NCBI RefSeq assembly: GCF_014324365.1
Contig: NZ_QEIG01000024.1
Span: 1-54,604 of the forward strand
Reading direction: 5' to 3'
From: Algoriphagus sp. AK58
GTDB taxonomy: Bacteria; Bacteroidota; Bacteroidia; Cytophagales; Cyclobacteriaceae
Length of the DNA stretch: 54,604 nt
Numbering within the stretch: the stretch's first letter is position 1; every line of letters begins with the position of its first letter. Position numbers and translations under genes: made by a program. The notes below the pieces were generated by a model that saw only the letters and a program-made list of their open reading frames with translations, was not told the origin of the DNA and did no database searches. Positions 17,082 through 25,927 of this stretch are shown piece after piece.

Positions 17082-17149
17082 GGCACTAGACCATATATAA
17101 TCCAGCATATAAAATCTAAAGTGCCTCACTGAACTGAGGCACTTTTTTT
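17077..17149 (+). promoter_or_regulatory. Transcription attenuator with alternative antiterminator and terminator hairpins
   Basis: Three segments compete. Segment A, AGTGAGGCACT (17077-17087), is perfectly complementary over 11 bp to segment B, AGTGCCTCACT (17120-17130). Segment B, extended by two A (17118-17128), is also perfectly complementary over 11 bp to segment C, TGAGGCACTTT (17135-17145), with a 6-nt loop and a T run to 17149. B:C is an intrinsic terminator 13 bp before the ilvD ATG; A:B precludes it. If the ribosome stalls at the Leu/Val/Ile codons (17034-17066), A is free and the operon is transcribed; if it reaches the TGA at 17079, A is covered and transcription stops. Confidence 0.88.
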
Positions 17150-17162
17150 ATTTACCAGACCC

Positions 17163-18851
17163 ATGACCCAGAACAATCTCAAAAAGTACAGTTGGGAAAT
17201 CAGCGACAACGACGAGCATCCTGCAGGAAAAGCCATGCTTTATGCCACTGGCTTGTCGGACAAAAAAATGAAACAGCCCTTTGTAGGGATAGCGAGCTGC
17301 GGCTACGAAAGCAATCCCTGCAATATGCACCTCAATGACTTTGCCGGTCTGATCAAAGCGTCCTCTCAGGAATATGATCTGACCGGTTTGGTTTTTAATA
17401 CCATCGGCATATCTGACGGCACCTCCATGGGTACGCTTGGGATGCGGTATTCGTTGGTTTCCAGAGATATTATTGCTGACTCGATCGAGTCATTTATTCT
17501 GGGACACTCTTTCGACGGATGCGTAGCAGTGGCGGGTTGCGATAAAAATATGCCCGGCGCAGTAATGGGGATGTTGAGAATTAACCGTCCGGCCATTATG
17601 GTCTATGGGGGGACCATTGCTTCGGGTAATTACAAGGGAGAAAAGCTCAATATCGTTTCCGCCTTTGAAGCCTTTGGCAAGAAGATCCAAGGGACCATTT
17701 CTGATGAAGATTATGACGGAGTAATTCGAAATGCCTGTCCGGGCAAAGGTGCATGCGGCGGGATGTATACCGCCAATACCATGTCCTCCGCGATCGAAGC
17801 CATGGGAATGTCTCTACCTTATTCATCCTCCAATCCTGCAAACTCTGCTGAAAAATTGAAGGAGTGTCAGGATGTCAATAAGTACATGCGTATCCTTCTG
17901 GAAAAAGACATCAAACCAAAAGATATCGTCACTCGCAAAAGCATCGAAAATGCGGTAACGGTTGCGATTGCCCTTGGTGGAAGTACCAATGCCGTGCTTC
18001 ATATTTTGGCAATTGCGAGGACAGCGGGTGTAGAATTCACCCTGGAAGATTTCAAAGCAATCAATGCTAAAACTCCCCTTATCGGCGATTTCAAGCCCTC
18101 TGGGAAATTCATGATGGAGGACCTATATGAGCAGGGTGGGCTTCCGGCATTTATGAAATACATGCTCAATAATGGATTTCTCCATGGGGATTGCATCACT
18201 GTGACCGGCAAGACCTTGGCAGAAAACCTAGAAAACATTGACCCCATCGTTCCATCGGTGGTCAATGTGATTCATCCCCTGGAGACTCCTATCAAAAAGT
18301 CAGGTCACCTCTGCATTCTGAAAGGAAATCTCGCCCCAGAAGGTGCGGTATCCAAAATCACAGGAAAAGAGGGGACAGCTTTCACAGGTCCTGCGGTGGT
18401 TTTTGATTCCGAATTGGAAGCGAATGAAGCCATACGAGATCATAAAGTAAAAGCGGGCGATGTGGTGGTTATCCGAAATGTCGGTCCAAAAGGAGCGCCG
18501 GGGATGCCGGAAATGCTAAAGCCTACTTCGATGATCATTGGTGCAGGGTTGGGTTCGGACGTGGCCTTGATCACAGATGGGCGATTTTCTGGAGGTACTC
18601 ACGGATTTGTCGTCGGCCACGTGACGCCCGAAGCTTGGTGTGGTGGGCCGATCGGGTTGCTCAAGGACGGTGACATCATCACCATCGATGCGGATAATTT
18701 CAATTTATCTGTGAATGTCTCCGAAGAGGAGTTTGCAGAACGCAAAAAATCCTGGTCACCGAAGCCTATTGAAGGACTTCAGGGAACCCTCAAAAAATAC
18801 AATAAACTCGTCGCTACAGCATCCGAAGGGTGCGTTACCGATAAATTCTAA
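17163..18851 (+). CDS. ilvD: Dihydroxy-acid dehydratase
   Basis: IlvD dehydrates 2,3-dihydroxy-isovalerate and 2,3-dihydroxy-3-methylvalerate to the 2-keto acids, the third common step of valine and isoleucine synthesis. The 562-residue protein has the iron-sulfur cysteine blocks: SCGYESNPCNMHL (Cys46, Cys53), VAGCDKNMPG (Cys126) and NACPGKGACGGMYTANTM (near 190-205), and near the C-terminus TDGRFSGGTHGFVVGHVTPEA. Length and all motifs are normal. It is the first structural gene of the operon, with its ATG 13 bp behind the attenuator's T run, so its transcription should be the most directly controlled. ilvB follows after 5 bp. Confidence 0.97.
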   Translation: MTQNNLKKYSWEISDNDEHPAGKAMLYATGLSDKKMKQPFVGIASCGYESNPCNMHLNDFAGLIKASSQEYDLTGLVFNTIGISDGTSMGTLGMRYSLVSRDIIADSIESFILGHSFDGCVAVAGCDKNMPGAVMGMLRINRPAIMVYGGTIASGNYKGEKLNIVSAFEAFGKKIQGTISDEDYDGVIRNACPGKGACGGMYTANTMSSAIEAMGMSLPYSSSNPANSAEKLKECQDVNKYMRILLEKDIKPKDIVTRKSIENAVTVAIALGGSTNAVLHILAIARTAGVEFTLEDFKAINAKTPLIGDFKPSGKFMMEDLYEQGGLPAFMKYMLNNGFLHGDCITVTGKTLAENLENIDPIVPSVVNVIHPLETPIKKSGHLCILKGNLAPEGAVSKITGKEGTAFTGPAVVFDSELEANEAIRDHKVKAGDVVVIRNVGPKGAPGMPEMLKPTSMIIGAGLGSDVALITDGRFSGGTHGFVVGHVTPEAWCGGPIGLLKDGDIITIDADNFNLSVNVSEEEFAERKKSWSPKPIEGLQGTLKKYNKLVATASEGCVTDKF

Positions 18852-18856
18852 AGCCT

Positions 18857-20548
18857 ATGAAGGACATGATGAGAGGTGCCGACATCGTCGTGCGCTCGCT
18901 GATCGCCGAACAAGCCGAGCTGATCTTCGGATATCCCGGAGGAGCTATTATGCCGGTTTATGATGCCTTATATGACTATCATGAGCAGATCAAACATGTA
19001 TTGACCCGCCACGAGCAGGGAGCCATTCATGCAGCTCAAGGATATGCACGGGTCTCCGGAAAAGTCGGTGTCTGCCTTGCTACCTCGGGTCCTGGTGCCA
19101 CCAACCTGATCACTGGATTGGCAGATGCGCAGATTGACAGCACACCTTTGGTTTGCATCACCGGTCAGGTGGCTGCACACTTATTGGGCACCGATGCATT
19201 CCAGGAAACGGATGTAGTGGGGATCTCAATGCCCGGAACCAAATGGAATATCCAAGTACGAAGAGTGGAAGATATCGCTCCGGCAATTGCCAAAGGATTT
19301 TACATTGCCAGATCCGGTCGTCCCGGACCTGTATTGATCGATATTACCAAAAACGCCCAAGTCGATTTTGGAGAATTTAATTATGTGCCTTGTTTGGGCT
19401 TTAGATCGTATAAAACTCATCATCCTATAGATCAATCAGCCATTAAAGAAGCTGCCGAACTGATCAATCAGGCGGAAAGACCTTACCTGCTTTTTGGGCA
19501 AGGGGTGGTGTTGGGAAAGGCAGAAACGGAATTGAAGTTCTTTTTGGATAAATCCGGAATTCCAGCTGCTTCTACCCTTTTAGGTTCTGGAGCTCTTTCT
19601 GAAGATCACCCTAATTTCGTCGGAAAGCTGGGGATGCATGGCAATTACGCGCCCAATCTTTTAACCAATCAGTGCGATGTATTAATCGCCGTGGGAATGC
19701 GGTTTGATGATCGCGTAACCGGTGATTTAAAACGATATGCCAAGCAGGCCAAAGTCATTCACTTAGAACTTGATCCGGCAGAAATCAATAAAAATGTAAA
19801 GACTACAGTAGCTGTTCAGGGAGATTGCCGGGAAAGTTTAGCCATGCTGACTGAGGCCATCACTGCCAAAAAGCATGAGGCTTGGATGGGAAAATTCCGT
19901 GAACTCGAGCAGCAGGAAAAAGCGGCTGTTGTTCAGCATGATCTTACCCCTACCAAAGTGGGATTGACTATGGGAGAAGTCATCCATCAGATTAATCAGT
20001 ACAAAGCAGATGATGCAGTGTTAGTAACAGATGTGGGTCAGCATCAGATGATTGCTTGGAGGTATTTCCATTACAAAAAGCCCAGAACTCAGGTGACTTC
20101 CGGGGGATTGGGTACGATGGGTTTTGCTTTGCCGGCGGCGCTGGGAGCTCAGATGTACGATTATTCCCGACAGGTGATTTGCGTAGTCGGAGATGGGGGA
20201 ATCCAGATGACCATTCAAGAGCTCGGTACCATCATGCAGACCAAGGCACCTGTCAAAATCGTCCTGCTCAATAATAATTACCTCGGCATGGTTCGGCAGT
20301 GGCAGCAGTTGTTTTTTGACAAGCGCTATTCTTTCACCGAGCTGGATAATCCTGAATTCGTCAAGATCGCTGAGGCCTATCATATCAAGTCTCAAAAAGT
20401 CACTGAACGTCAGGATCTTCAGGAAGCCATCGAAGATATGCTGATCCATGATGGCCCATTTTTCCTCGAAGTGGTCGTAGAAAAAGAAGACAATGTATTC
20501 CCTATGATCGCCACCGGATGTTCCGTGGAGGAAGTCAGACTTAGCTAA
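18857..20548 (+). CDS. ilvB: Acetolactate synthase, large (catalytic) subunit
   Basis: Acetohydroxyacid synthase condenses two pyruvates to acetolactate (Val/Leu) or pyruvate with 2-oxobutyrate to acetohydroxybutyrate (Ile). The 563-residue protein has the thiamine-diphosphate enzyme domains in order: PYR domain with GYPGGAIMPVYDALY and the activating Glu in RHEQGAIHAAQGYAR (residues about 25-70), the central FAD-binding domain with GMRFDDRVTGD, and the PP domain with GDGGIQMTIQELGT and NNNYLGMVRQWQ, the magnesium and ThDP motif. Start chosen at the first ATG, 5 bp after ilvD. The regulatory subunit is encoded 9 bp downstream. Confidence 0.97.
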   Translation: MKDMMRGADIVVRSLIAEQAELIFGYPGGAIMPVYDALYDYHEQIKHVLTRHEQGAIHAAQGYARVSGKVGVCLATSGPGATNLITGLADAQIDSTPLVCITGQVAAHLLGTDAFQETDVVGISMPGTKWNIQVRRVEDIAPAIAKGFYIARSGRPGPVLIDITKNAQVDFGEFNYVPCLGFRSYKTHHPIDQSAIKEAAELINQAERPYLLFGQGVVLGKAETELKFFLDKSGIPAASTLLGSGALSEDHPNFVGKLGMHGNYAPNLLTNQCDVLIAVGMRFDDRVTGDLKRYAKQAKVIHLELDPAEINKNVKTTVAVQGDCRESLAMLTEAITAKKHEAWMGKFRELEQQEKAAVVQHDLTPTKVGLTMGEVIHQINQYKADDAVLVTDVGQHQMIAWRYFHYKKPRTQVTSGGLGTMGFALPAALGAQMYDYSRQVICVVGDGGIQMTIQELGTIMQTKAPVKIVLLNNNYLGMVRQWQQLFFDKRYSFTELDNPEFVKIAEAYHIKSQKVTERQDLQEAIEDMLIHDGPFFLEVVVEKEDNVFPMIATGCSVEEVRLS

Positions 20549-20557
20549 TCCAACCCT

Positions 20558-21058
20558 ATGAAGAGATATACTATTTTCGTCATCACTGAGAATTTTATCG
20601 GAATTCTTAACCGCATCACGATCATTTTTACCCGTCGTGGAATCAATATCGATGCACTCACGGCCTCTGAAAGTCGAATCCCGGGAATTCACCGGATCAC
20701 CATCGAGGTAACGGTCAACGAAGACACGGTCATCCAGCTTGTCAATCAGATCGAGAAAATCATCGATGTAATCAAGGCATTTTATCACGAAGATGAAGGC
20801 GTGGTTTATCAGGAAATCGCGCTTTACAAGATTCCGGTTTCCCGATTGGATGGAGGCTTGGAAAAAATCATCCGGCAGCACAATGCCAAGATCATCGCGG
20901 CTGAGCCGGATTTTGTGGTGCTCGAACTCACCGGACACAAAGAACAAACACAAGAACTACTCGAAATTCTCAAAGGCTATGGTCTGCTGGAATTTGCCCG
21001 TTCGGGTCGTGTGGCCGTGGCCAAGCGAATGCTCACCATAGAATCGTTTATTAAATAA
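20558..21058 (+). CDS. ilvN: Acetolactate synthase, small (regulatory) subunit
   Basis: The 166-residue protein has an N-terminal ACT domain (YTIFVITENFIGILNRITIIFTRRGINIDALTASES, residues 3-38) that binds valine or another branched-chain amino acid and mediates feedback inhibition, and a C-terminal ACT-like domain (EIALYKIPVSR onward, with FVVLELTGHKEQTQELLEIL). It stimulates and regulates the IlvB subunit encoded immediately before it. Length is as in the IlvH/IlvN family. Confidence 0.95.
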   Translation: MKRYTIFVITENFIGILNRITIIFTRRGINIDALTASESRIPGIHRITIEVTVNEDTVIQLVNQIEKIIDVIKAFYHEDEGVVYQEIALYKIPVSRLDGGLEKIIRQHNAKIIAAEPDFVVLELTGHKEQTQELLEILKGYGLLEFARSGRVAVAKRMLTIESFIK

Positions 21059-21098
21059 TTATCTCAAACCTGTTTATACAATCTAATAATCCAACACT

Positions 21099-21149
21099 AT
21101 GAAATCGAACCTGTCGAAGTTTTCAGCCGCTAGGTTGATCTTTTGCTAG
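21099..21149 (+). other. Possible short ORF (16 codons) between ilvN and ilvC
   Basis: In the 132-bp gap an ATG opens MKSNLSKFSAARLIFC, ending TAG. It contains two Leu and one Ile, so it does not look like a strong amino-acid sensor, and no terminator follows it. Two direct GCTAGG repeats (21130, 21145) flank its end. It may be noise; the unusually long gap for this operon is the only reason to list it. Confidence 0.25.
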
Positions 21150-21190
21150 GCGAGATTCCATAAGGCCTTTAAAAATCAAACTACAGACTT

Positions 21191-22234
21191 ATGAAATTGA
21201 AATTTGGAAACGTTGAAGAAAACGTAGTTACACGGGAAGAATTTCCTTTGGAAAAAGCAAGAGAAGTGCTCAAAGACGAAGTCATTGCTGTCATTGGTTA
21301 CGGTGTACAGGGACCTGGACAAGCACTTAATCTGAAAGACAACGGCTTCAACGTCATCGTGGGACAGCGCAGCGGTTCCAAGACTTGGGACAAAGCTATT
21401 GCCGATGGCTGGGTTCCCGGTGAGACGCTTTTTGAAATCGAAGAAGCTTGTCAAAAAGGTACAATTCTTCAGTTTTTGCTCTCTGATGCAGGTCAGATTG
21501 CCCTTTGGCCAACGGTAAAAAAACACCTGACTCCAGGCAAAGCACTTTATTTCTCTCACGGTTTTGGAGTGACTTACAAAGAAAAAACAGGCATTATTCC
21601 CCCTGCTGATGTGGACGTGATCTTGGTCGCTCCAAAAGGTTCAGGTACTTCATTGAGAAGAATGTTTGTGGAAGGTAGAGGATTGAACTCTTCTTATGCC
21701 ATCTATCAGGATGCTACCGGCAAAGCCAAAGACCGCGTAGTTGCCTTGGGTATTGGCGTAGGTTCTGGCTACCTATTCGAAACGGATTTCTACCGTGAAG
21801 TAACATCGGATTTGACTGGAGAAAGAGGAACCTTGATGGGCGCAATCCAGGGCATTTTCGCAGCTCAATACGAAGTGTTGAGATCAAACGGACATACTCC
21901 TTCCGAAGCATTCAATGAGACCGTAGAAGAATTGACCCAGTCTTTGATGCCTTTGGTGGCAGAAAATGGAATGGACTGGATGTATGCCAACTGTTCTACT
22001 ACCGCGCAGCGTGGTGCGTTGGACTGGTGGAAGCCTTTCCGTGATGCGACCAAGCCGGTTTTCGAAGCACTTTACAATTCGGTAAAAACTGGAGTTGAGG
22101 CACAAAAATCCATTGATTCCAACTCCAAGCCGGATTACAGAGAGAAGCTCGAAGCTGAATTGAAAGAATTGCGTGAGTCTGAAATGTGGCAGGCCGGAGC
22201 GGTCGTCCGTCAGTTGAGACCAGAGAATAATTAA
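21191..22234 (+). CDS. ilvC: Ketol-acid reductoisomerase
   Basis: IlvC isomerises and reduces acetolactate or acetohydroxybutyrate to the dihydroxy acids with NAD(P)H and magnesium. The 347-residue length corresponds to the short (class I) form. The Rossmann domain has VIGYGVQGPGQALNLKDNG near residue 35 and the cofactor-specificity loop GQRSGSKTWDKA; the knotted helical domain has the metal-ligand helix ETDFYREVTSDLTGERGTLMGAIQG and FNETVEELTQ. 'SHGFGVTYKE' and VILVAPKGSG are conserved active-site segments. The Ser/Lys-containing specificity loop suggests NADPH use, by analogy. The gene follows a 132-bp gap and precedes leuA by 20 bp. Confidence 0.97.
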   Translation: MKLKFGNVEENVVTREEFPLEKAREVLKDEVIAVIGYGVQGPGQALNLKDNGFNVIVGQRSGSKTWDKAIADGWVPGETLFEIEEACQKGTILQFLLSDAGQIALWPTVKKHLTPGKALYFSHGFGVTYKEKTGIIPPADVDVILVAPKGSGTSLRRMFVEGRGLNSSYAIYQDATGKAKDRVVALGIGVGSGYLFETDFYREVTSDLTGERGTLMGAIQGIFAAQYEVLRSNGHTPSEAFNETVEELTQSLMPLVAENGMDWMYANCSTTAQRGALDWWKPFRDATKPVFEALYNSVKTGVEAQKSIDSNSKPDYREKLEAELKELRESEMWQAGAVVRQLRPENN

Positions 22235-22254
22235 AACCCCAAACCCGAAAGATT

Positions 22255-23763
22255 ATGAGTGATAAGCTGTGGATATTCGATACGACCCTGCGTGACGGGG
22301 AGCAAGTGCCCGGGTGCCAGCTCAATACCCAGGAAAAGATCATCGTAGCCAAAGCCCTCGAGGAGCTGGGCGTGGATATTATCGAGGCAGGATTTCCAAT
22401 TTCCAGTCCGGGAGATTTCAATTCCGTTCAGGAAATTTCGAAGGCTGTTTCCAATCCGATCATTTGTGCCCTTTCCAGAGCTGTAGAAAAGGACATCGAA
22501 GTAGCCGCTGCTGCACTCAAATATGCCAAAAAAGGCCGGATTCACACAGGAATCGGGGTTTCTCCTTATCATATTCAATACAAACTGCGATCTACGCCAG
22601 ATGAAATTATCCGACGAGGAGTGGCCGCAGTGAAATTTGCCAAGCGCTTTGTGGAGGATGTGGAGTTTTATGCGGAAGATGCCGGACGATCCGAACCCGA
22701 TTTCCTTTGCAAAATCATCGAGGAAGTCATCAAAGCCGGCGCCACGGTTGTCAATATCCCAGATACCACGGGCTATTGCCTTCCCGAGCAATATGGTGCG
22801 ATCATCGCTAGTCTGAAAAACAATGTGCCAAACATTGACAAGGCCATCATCGCTACTCACTGCCACAATGACCTCGGAATGGCTACTGCCAATACCGTAG
22901 CCGGCGTACAGCATGGGGCCCGCCAGGTCGAAGTGACCATCAACGGAATCGGAGAAAGAGCGGGAAATACTTCCATGGAAGAAGTGGTCATGGCGATCAA
23001 ATGTCATAAATCAATACCCGTGCATACAGACATCGTCACTCAGAAAATCTATCAAACGAGCCGTTTGGTTTCTAAGCTCATGAACATGCCTGTTCAGCCT
23101 AATAAGGCAATCGTAGGACGAAATGCGTTTGCCCACTCTTCCGGTATCCATCAGGATGGCGTATTGAAACATCGAGAAAACTACGAGATCATCGACCCTA
23201 AAGAGGTTGGTGTGGAGGAGTCATCCATCGTATTGACAGCGAGATCAGGACGTGCGGCTCTCAAGCATCACTTGGACGCATTGGGAGTAGAATTGGAAGG
23301 TGAAGAGCTTCGCAAGGTATATGAGGATTTTCTGGTTTTGGCGGACTCTAAGCGGGATATCGGAAGAAAGGATCTTTTGGAACTCGTTGGAAAGTATCTC
23401 GAGGAATCCAATTTTATCGAGTTGGAGGAGGTGACTTATTCATCCAATGGTCAAATCAAAGCCAATGTCAAACTGAAAATCGGCAATGAGTCCCATGAGG
23501 CTTCTTCTACAGGTGTTGGACCAGTGGATGCGGTTTTGACTGCTATCGAAAAGATGGTTCAGCCTCAGGTAGAATTGGAAGAATTTCTGATTCAGGCAAT
23601 GACCCACGGATCCAATGATGTGGCAAAAGTTCACATGCGGGTTATCAAATCAAACAAACCTTATTATGGCTTTGCCTCCAATCAAGACATTGTCTTGGCT
23701 TCAGCGCAAGCCTTTGTCGATGCACTCAACAAAATTCCAGTCAAAGAATACGCGACTGCTTAA
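22255..23763 (+). CDS. leuA: 2-isopropylmalate synthase
   Basis: LeuA condenses acetyl-CoA with 2-oxoisovalerate, the committed step to leucine. The 502-residue protein has the HMGL-like TIM barrel beginning IFDTTLRDGEQVPGCQLN (residues 6-23), with THCHNDLGMATANTVAG (metal-binding HxH at about 200) and NGIGERAGNTSMEEVVMA, then GRNAFAHSSGIHQDG, and a C-terminal LeuA dimer domain (about 360-495; ASSTGVGPVDAVLTAIEKM) that binds leucine for feedback inhibition. The family normally reads GEQSPG where this has GEQVPG. A second, different synthase (cimA) lies later in the operon, so the two divide substrate. Confidence 0.95.
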   Translation: MSDKLWIFDTTLRDGEQVPGCQLNTQEKIIVAKALEELGVDIIEAGFPISSPGDFNSVQEISKAVSNPIICALSRAVEKDIEVAAAALKYAKKGRIHTGIGVSPYHIQYKLRSTPDEIIRRGVAAVKFAKRFVEDVEFYAEDAGRSEPDFLCKIIEEVIKAGATVVNIPDTTGYCLPEQYGAIIASLKNNVPNIDKAIIATHCHNDLGMATANTVAGVQHGARQVEVTINGIGERAGNTSMEEVVMAIKCHKSIPVHTDIVTQKIYQTSRLVSKLMNMPVQPNKAIVGRNAFAHSSGIHQDGVLKHRENYEIIDPKEVGVEESSIVLTARSGRAALKHHLDALGVELEGEELRKVYEDFLVLADSKRDIGRKDLLELVGKYLEESNFIELEEVTYSSNGQIKANVKLKIGNESHEASSTGVGPVDAVLTAIEKMVQPQVELEEFLIQAMTHGSNDVAKVHMRVIKSNKPYYGFASNQDIVLASAQAFVDALNKIPVKEYATA

Positions 23764-23765
23764 TT

Positions 23766-25172
23766 ATGGAAAAGACAACATTATTTGATAAAATCTGGGA
23801 TTCCCACGTGGTCAGATCTGTGCCAGCGGGCCCTGATGTATTCTTCATCGATAAGCATTTTATCCATGAGGTGACCTCCCCAGTGGCTTTTCTTAACTTG
23901 GAGAAAAGAGGAATTGGCGTAAAATATCCTCACCGAACGATCGCTACCCCTGACCACAATGTGCCTACGGTCGATCAGGATCAGACGATCAAGGACAAGC
24001 TTTCCCGCATGCAGGTGGAAAAGCTCCGCGAAAACTGCAAGAAATACGGCATCGAGCTTCACGATTTAGGTACCGCACATCATGGAATCGTGCATGTGAT
24101 CGGTCCTGAACTGGGAGTAACCCAACCGGGGATGACCATCGTATGCGGCGACTCTCATACTTCTACCCACGGGGCCTTTGGAGCGATTGCCTTCGGAATC
24201 GGTACTTCTGAAGTGGAAATGGTGCTTGCGACCCAGTGCATCATGCAGTCCAAGCCCAAGAAAATGAGGATCTCCGTCGAAGGCCAGCTTGGAAAAGGAG
24301 TGACTTCCAAAGACATCATCCTGTACATCATTTCCAAAATCTCTGCGGCCGGTGCCACGGGATATTTTGTGGAGTATGCAGGATCTGCTATAAGAAACCT
24401 GTCCATGGAAGCCCGGATGACGATCTGCAATATGTCCATCGAAATGGGCGCCCGTGGAGGATTGATCGCTCCGGATGAGACGACTTTTGCTTTCCTGAAA
24501 GGAAAACAATACGCTCCGAAAGGAGAGGATTGGGACAAAGCAGTGGCTTATTGGAAAACGCTTAAAACCGACGAGGGAGCAGTTTTTGACAAAGAATTAG
24601 TATTCGATGCAGCGGATATCGAGCCGATGATCACTTACGGTACCAACCCTGGAATGGGCATCAAAGTCAAGGATCGTATTCCTACCACAGAGGGTATGGA
24701 GGGGTCCAACAAGACTTCCTATCTCAAATCACTCGAATATATGGGCTTCCAACCAGGGGAACCTGTAAAGGGGAAATTGGTGGATTATGTGTTCGTGGGC
24801 TCTTGTACCAACGGCCGAATTGAGGATATCCGTGCGGTAGCCAATTTTGTGAAGGGAAAGAAAAAAGCTGATAATATCACCGCCTGGATCGTACCAGGGT
24901 CCAGAGAAGTGGAAAAACTGGCACATGAAGAAGGCTTGGTGAAGATCCTTGAGGAGGCGGGTTTCGAACTCCGTCAACCGGGCTGCTCAGCTTGTCTGGC
25001 AATGAATGACGATAAGATTCCTTCCGGAAAATATGCAGTCTCTACGTCCAACCGAAACTTCGAAGGCCGTCAAGGTCCCGGAGCGAGAACGATGCTTGCA
25101 TCGCCATTGACCGTTGCGGCGGTTGCTGTCACCGGAAGAATCACCGACCCAAGGGAAGTCTTTAACAATTAA
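23766..25172 (+). CDS. leuC: 3-isopropylmalate dehydratase, large subunit
   Basis: The LeuCD enzyme isomerises 2- to 3-isopropylmalate and can also hydrate and dehydrate citramalate. The 468-residue large subunit belongs to the aconitase superfamily: TIVCGDSHTSTHGAFGAIAFGIGTSE near residue 125, VFVGSCTNGRIEDIR near 345 (first [4Fe-4S] ligand Cys), and QPGCSACLAMNDD near 405 (the other two Cys). Start ATG lies 2 bp after the leuA stop. Its partner leuD follows after 157 bp. Confidence 0.97.
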   Translation: MEKTTLFDKIWDSHVVRSVPAGPDVFFIDKHFIHEVTSPVAFLNLEKRGIGVKYPHRTIATPDHNVPTVDQDQTIKDKLSRMQVEKLRENCKKYGIELHDLGTAHHGIVHVIGPELGVTQPGMTIVCGDSHTSTHGAFGAIAFGIGTSEVEMVLATQCIMQSKPKKMRISVEGQLGKGVTSKDIILYIISKISAAGATGYFVEYAGSAIRNLSMEARMTICNMSIEMGARGGLIAPDETTFAFLKGKQYAPKGEDWDKAVAYWKTLKTDEGAVFDKELVFDAADIEPMITYGTNPGMGIKVKDRIPTTEGMEGSNKTSYLKSLEYMGFQPGEPVKGKLVDYVFVGSCTNGRIEDIRAVANFVKGKKKADNITAWIVPGSREVEKLAHEEGLVKILEEAGFELRQPGCSACLAMNDDKIPSGKYAVSTSNRNFEGRQGPGARTMLASPLTVAAVAVTGRITDPREVFNN

Positions 25173-25329
25173 GAAATCTGAAATCAGAAGGCTGAAAAGG
25201 GATGATTGAATATTTCATAGCAATTCAGAAACCAACAAAATCTCAATTGGGCGTCGGAGTTTTCTAATCTTTCAATCCGCCACGGCGGACAAGTCTTTCC
25301 AATCTTTCAATCTTTCAATCTGAAAAACC
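25173..25329. repeat. Intergenic low-complexity repeat between leuC and leuD
   Basis: The gap holds a short perfect palindrome TCCGCCACGGCGGA (at about 25276) and several tandem copies of CAATCTTTC(A) between 25263 and 25320. The same CAATCTTTCAAT-like text occurs upstream of the E1 gene (34840-34875), upstream of rimO on the opposite strand (about 37240-37280), and before the kinase gene (43550-43585). Confidence 0.6.
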
Positions 25330-25920
25330 ATGGCTTACGATAAATTTACCGTCCTACGCAGTACCGCAGTTCCTTTGCCAACTGAAAATGTGGACACCGA
25401 TCAGATCATCCCTGCAAGATTCCTGAAGGCAACCGAGCGGGAAGGATTTGGAGACAACCTTTTCCGCGACTGGAGATACGATGTAGAGGGAAATCCCAAA
25501 AAGGATTTTGTCCTTAACGATCCCACCTATTCTGGTAAAATACTGGTAGCAGGAAAGAATTTCGGTTCAGGTTCCAGCCGAGAACACGCAGTTTGGGCGA
25601 TCTATGATTATGGTTTCCGATGTGTGGTGTCCAGCTTTTTCGCAGACATCTTCAAAAATAACTGTCTGAATATCGGAGTTCTTCCTGTGACGGTTTCCCC
25701 TGAATTTGCCGAAAAACTCTTCGCTGCCATCGAGGCCGATCCTAAGACCGAAATTGAAGTCAATCTTCCCGAGCAAAAGATCAAGCTCCTCGCTACCGGA
25801 GAATCTGAATCTTTTGACATCAATGAATACAAAAAAGACAACATGCAAAATGGCTTCGATGACATCGATTACCTGTTGAACATGTCGTCTGAAATCGATG
25901 CATTTGCTGCATCCAGATAA
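25330..25920 (+). CDS. leuD: 3-isopropylmalate dehydratase, small subunit
   Basis: The 196-residue small subunit is the swivelling aconitase C-terminal-type domain. It has LPTENVDTDQIIPARFLK (residues 17-34), GKNFGSGSSREHAVWAIYDYG near 76 (substrate-binding loop) and SSFFADIFKNNCLNIG. It pairs with LeuC. The start follows the low-complexity repeat; cimA begins 7 bp after its stop. Confidence 0.97.
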   Translation: MAYDKFTVLRSTAVPLPTENVDTDQIIPARFLKATEREGFGDNLFRDWRYDVEGNPKKDFVLNDPTYSGKILVAGKNFGSGSSREHAVWAIYDYGFRCVVSSFFADIFKNNCLNIGVLPVTVSPEFAEKLFAAIEADPKTEIEVNLPEQKIKLLATGESESFDINEYKKDNMQNGFDDIDYLLNMSSEIDAFAASR

Positions 25921-25927
25921 ATCAAAA

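Noticed and set aside
16952..17162. T-box or other riboswitch before ilvD
   Set aside because: No T-box sequence or long structured leader; the Leu/Val/Ile-rich peptide with alternative hairpins explains the region better.
20021..20953. 310-codon open frame on the minus strand inside ilvB-ilvN
   Set aside because: Shadow of two well-conserved genes; composition (Asp/His/Phe-rich) is typical of antisense translation and matches no family.
22231..23007. 258-codon minus-strand frame across leuA
   Set aside because: Antisense shadow of the leuA barrel domain, no start context, no recognisable domain.
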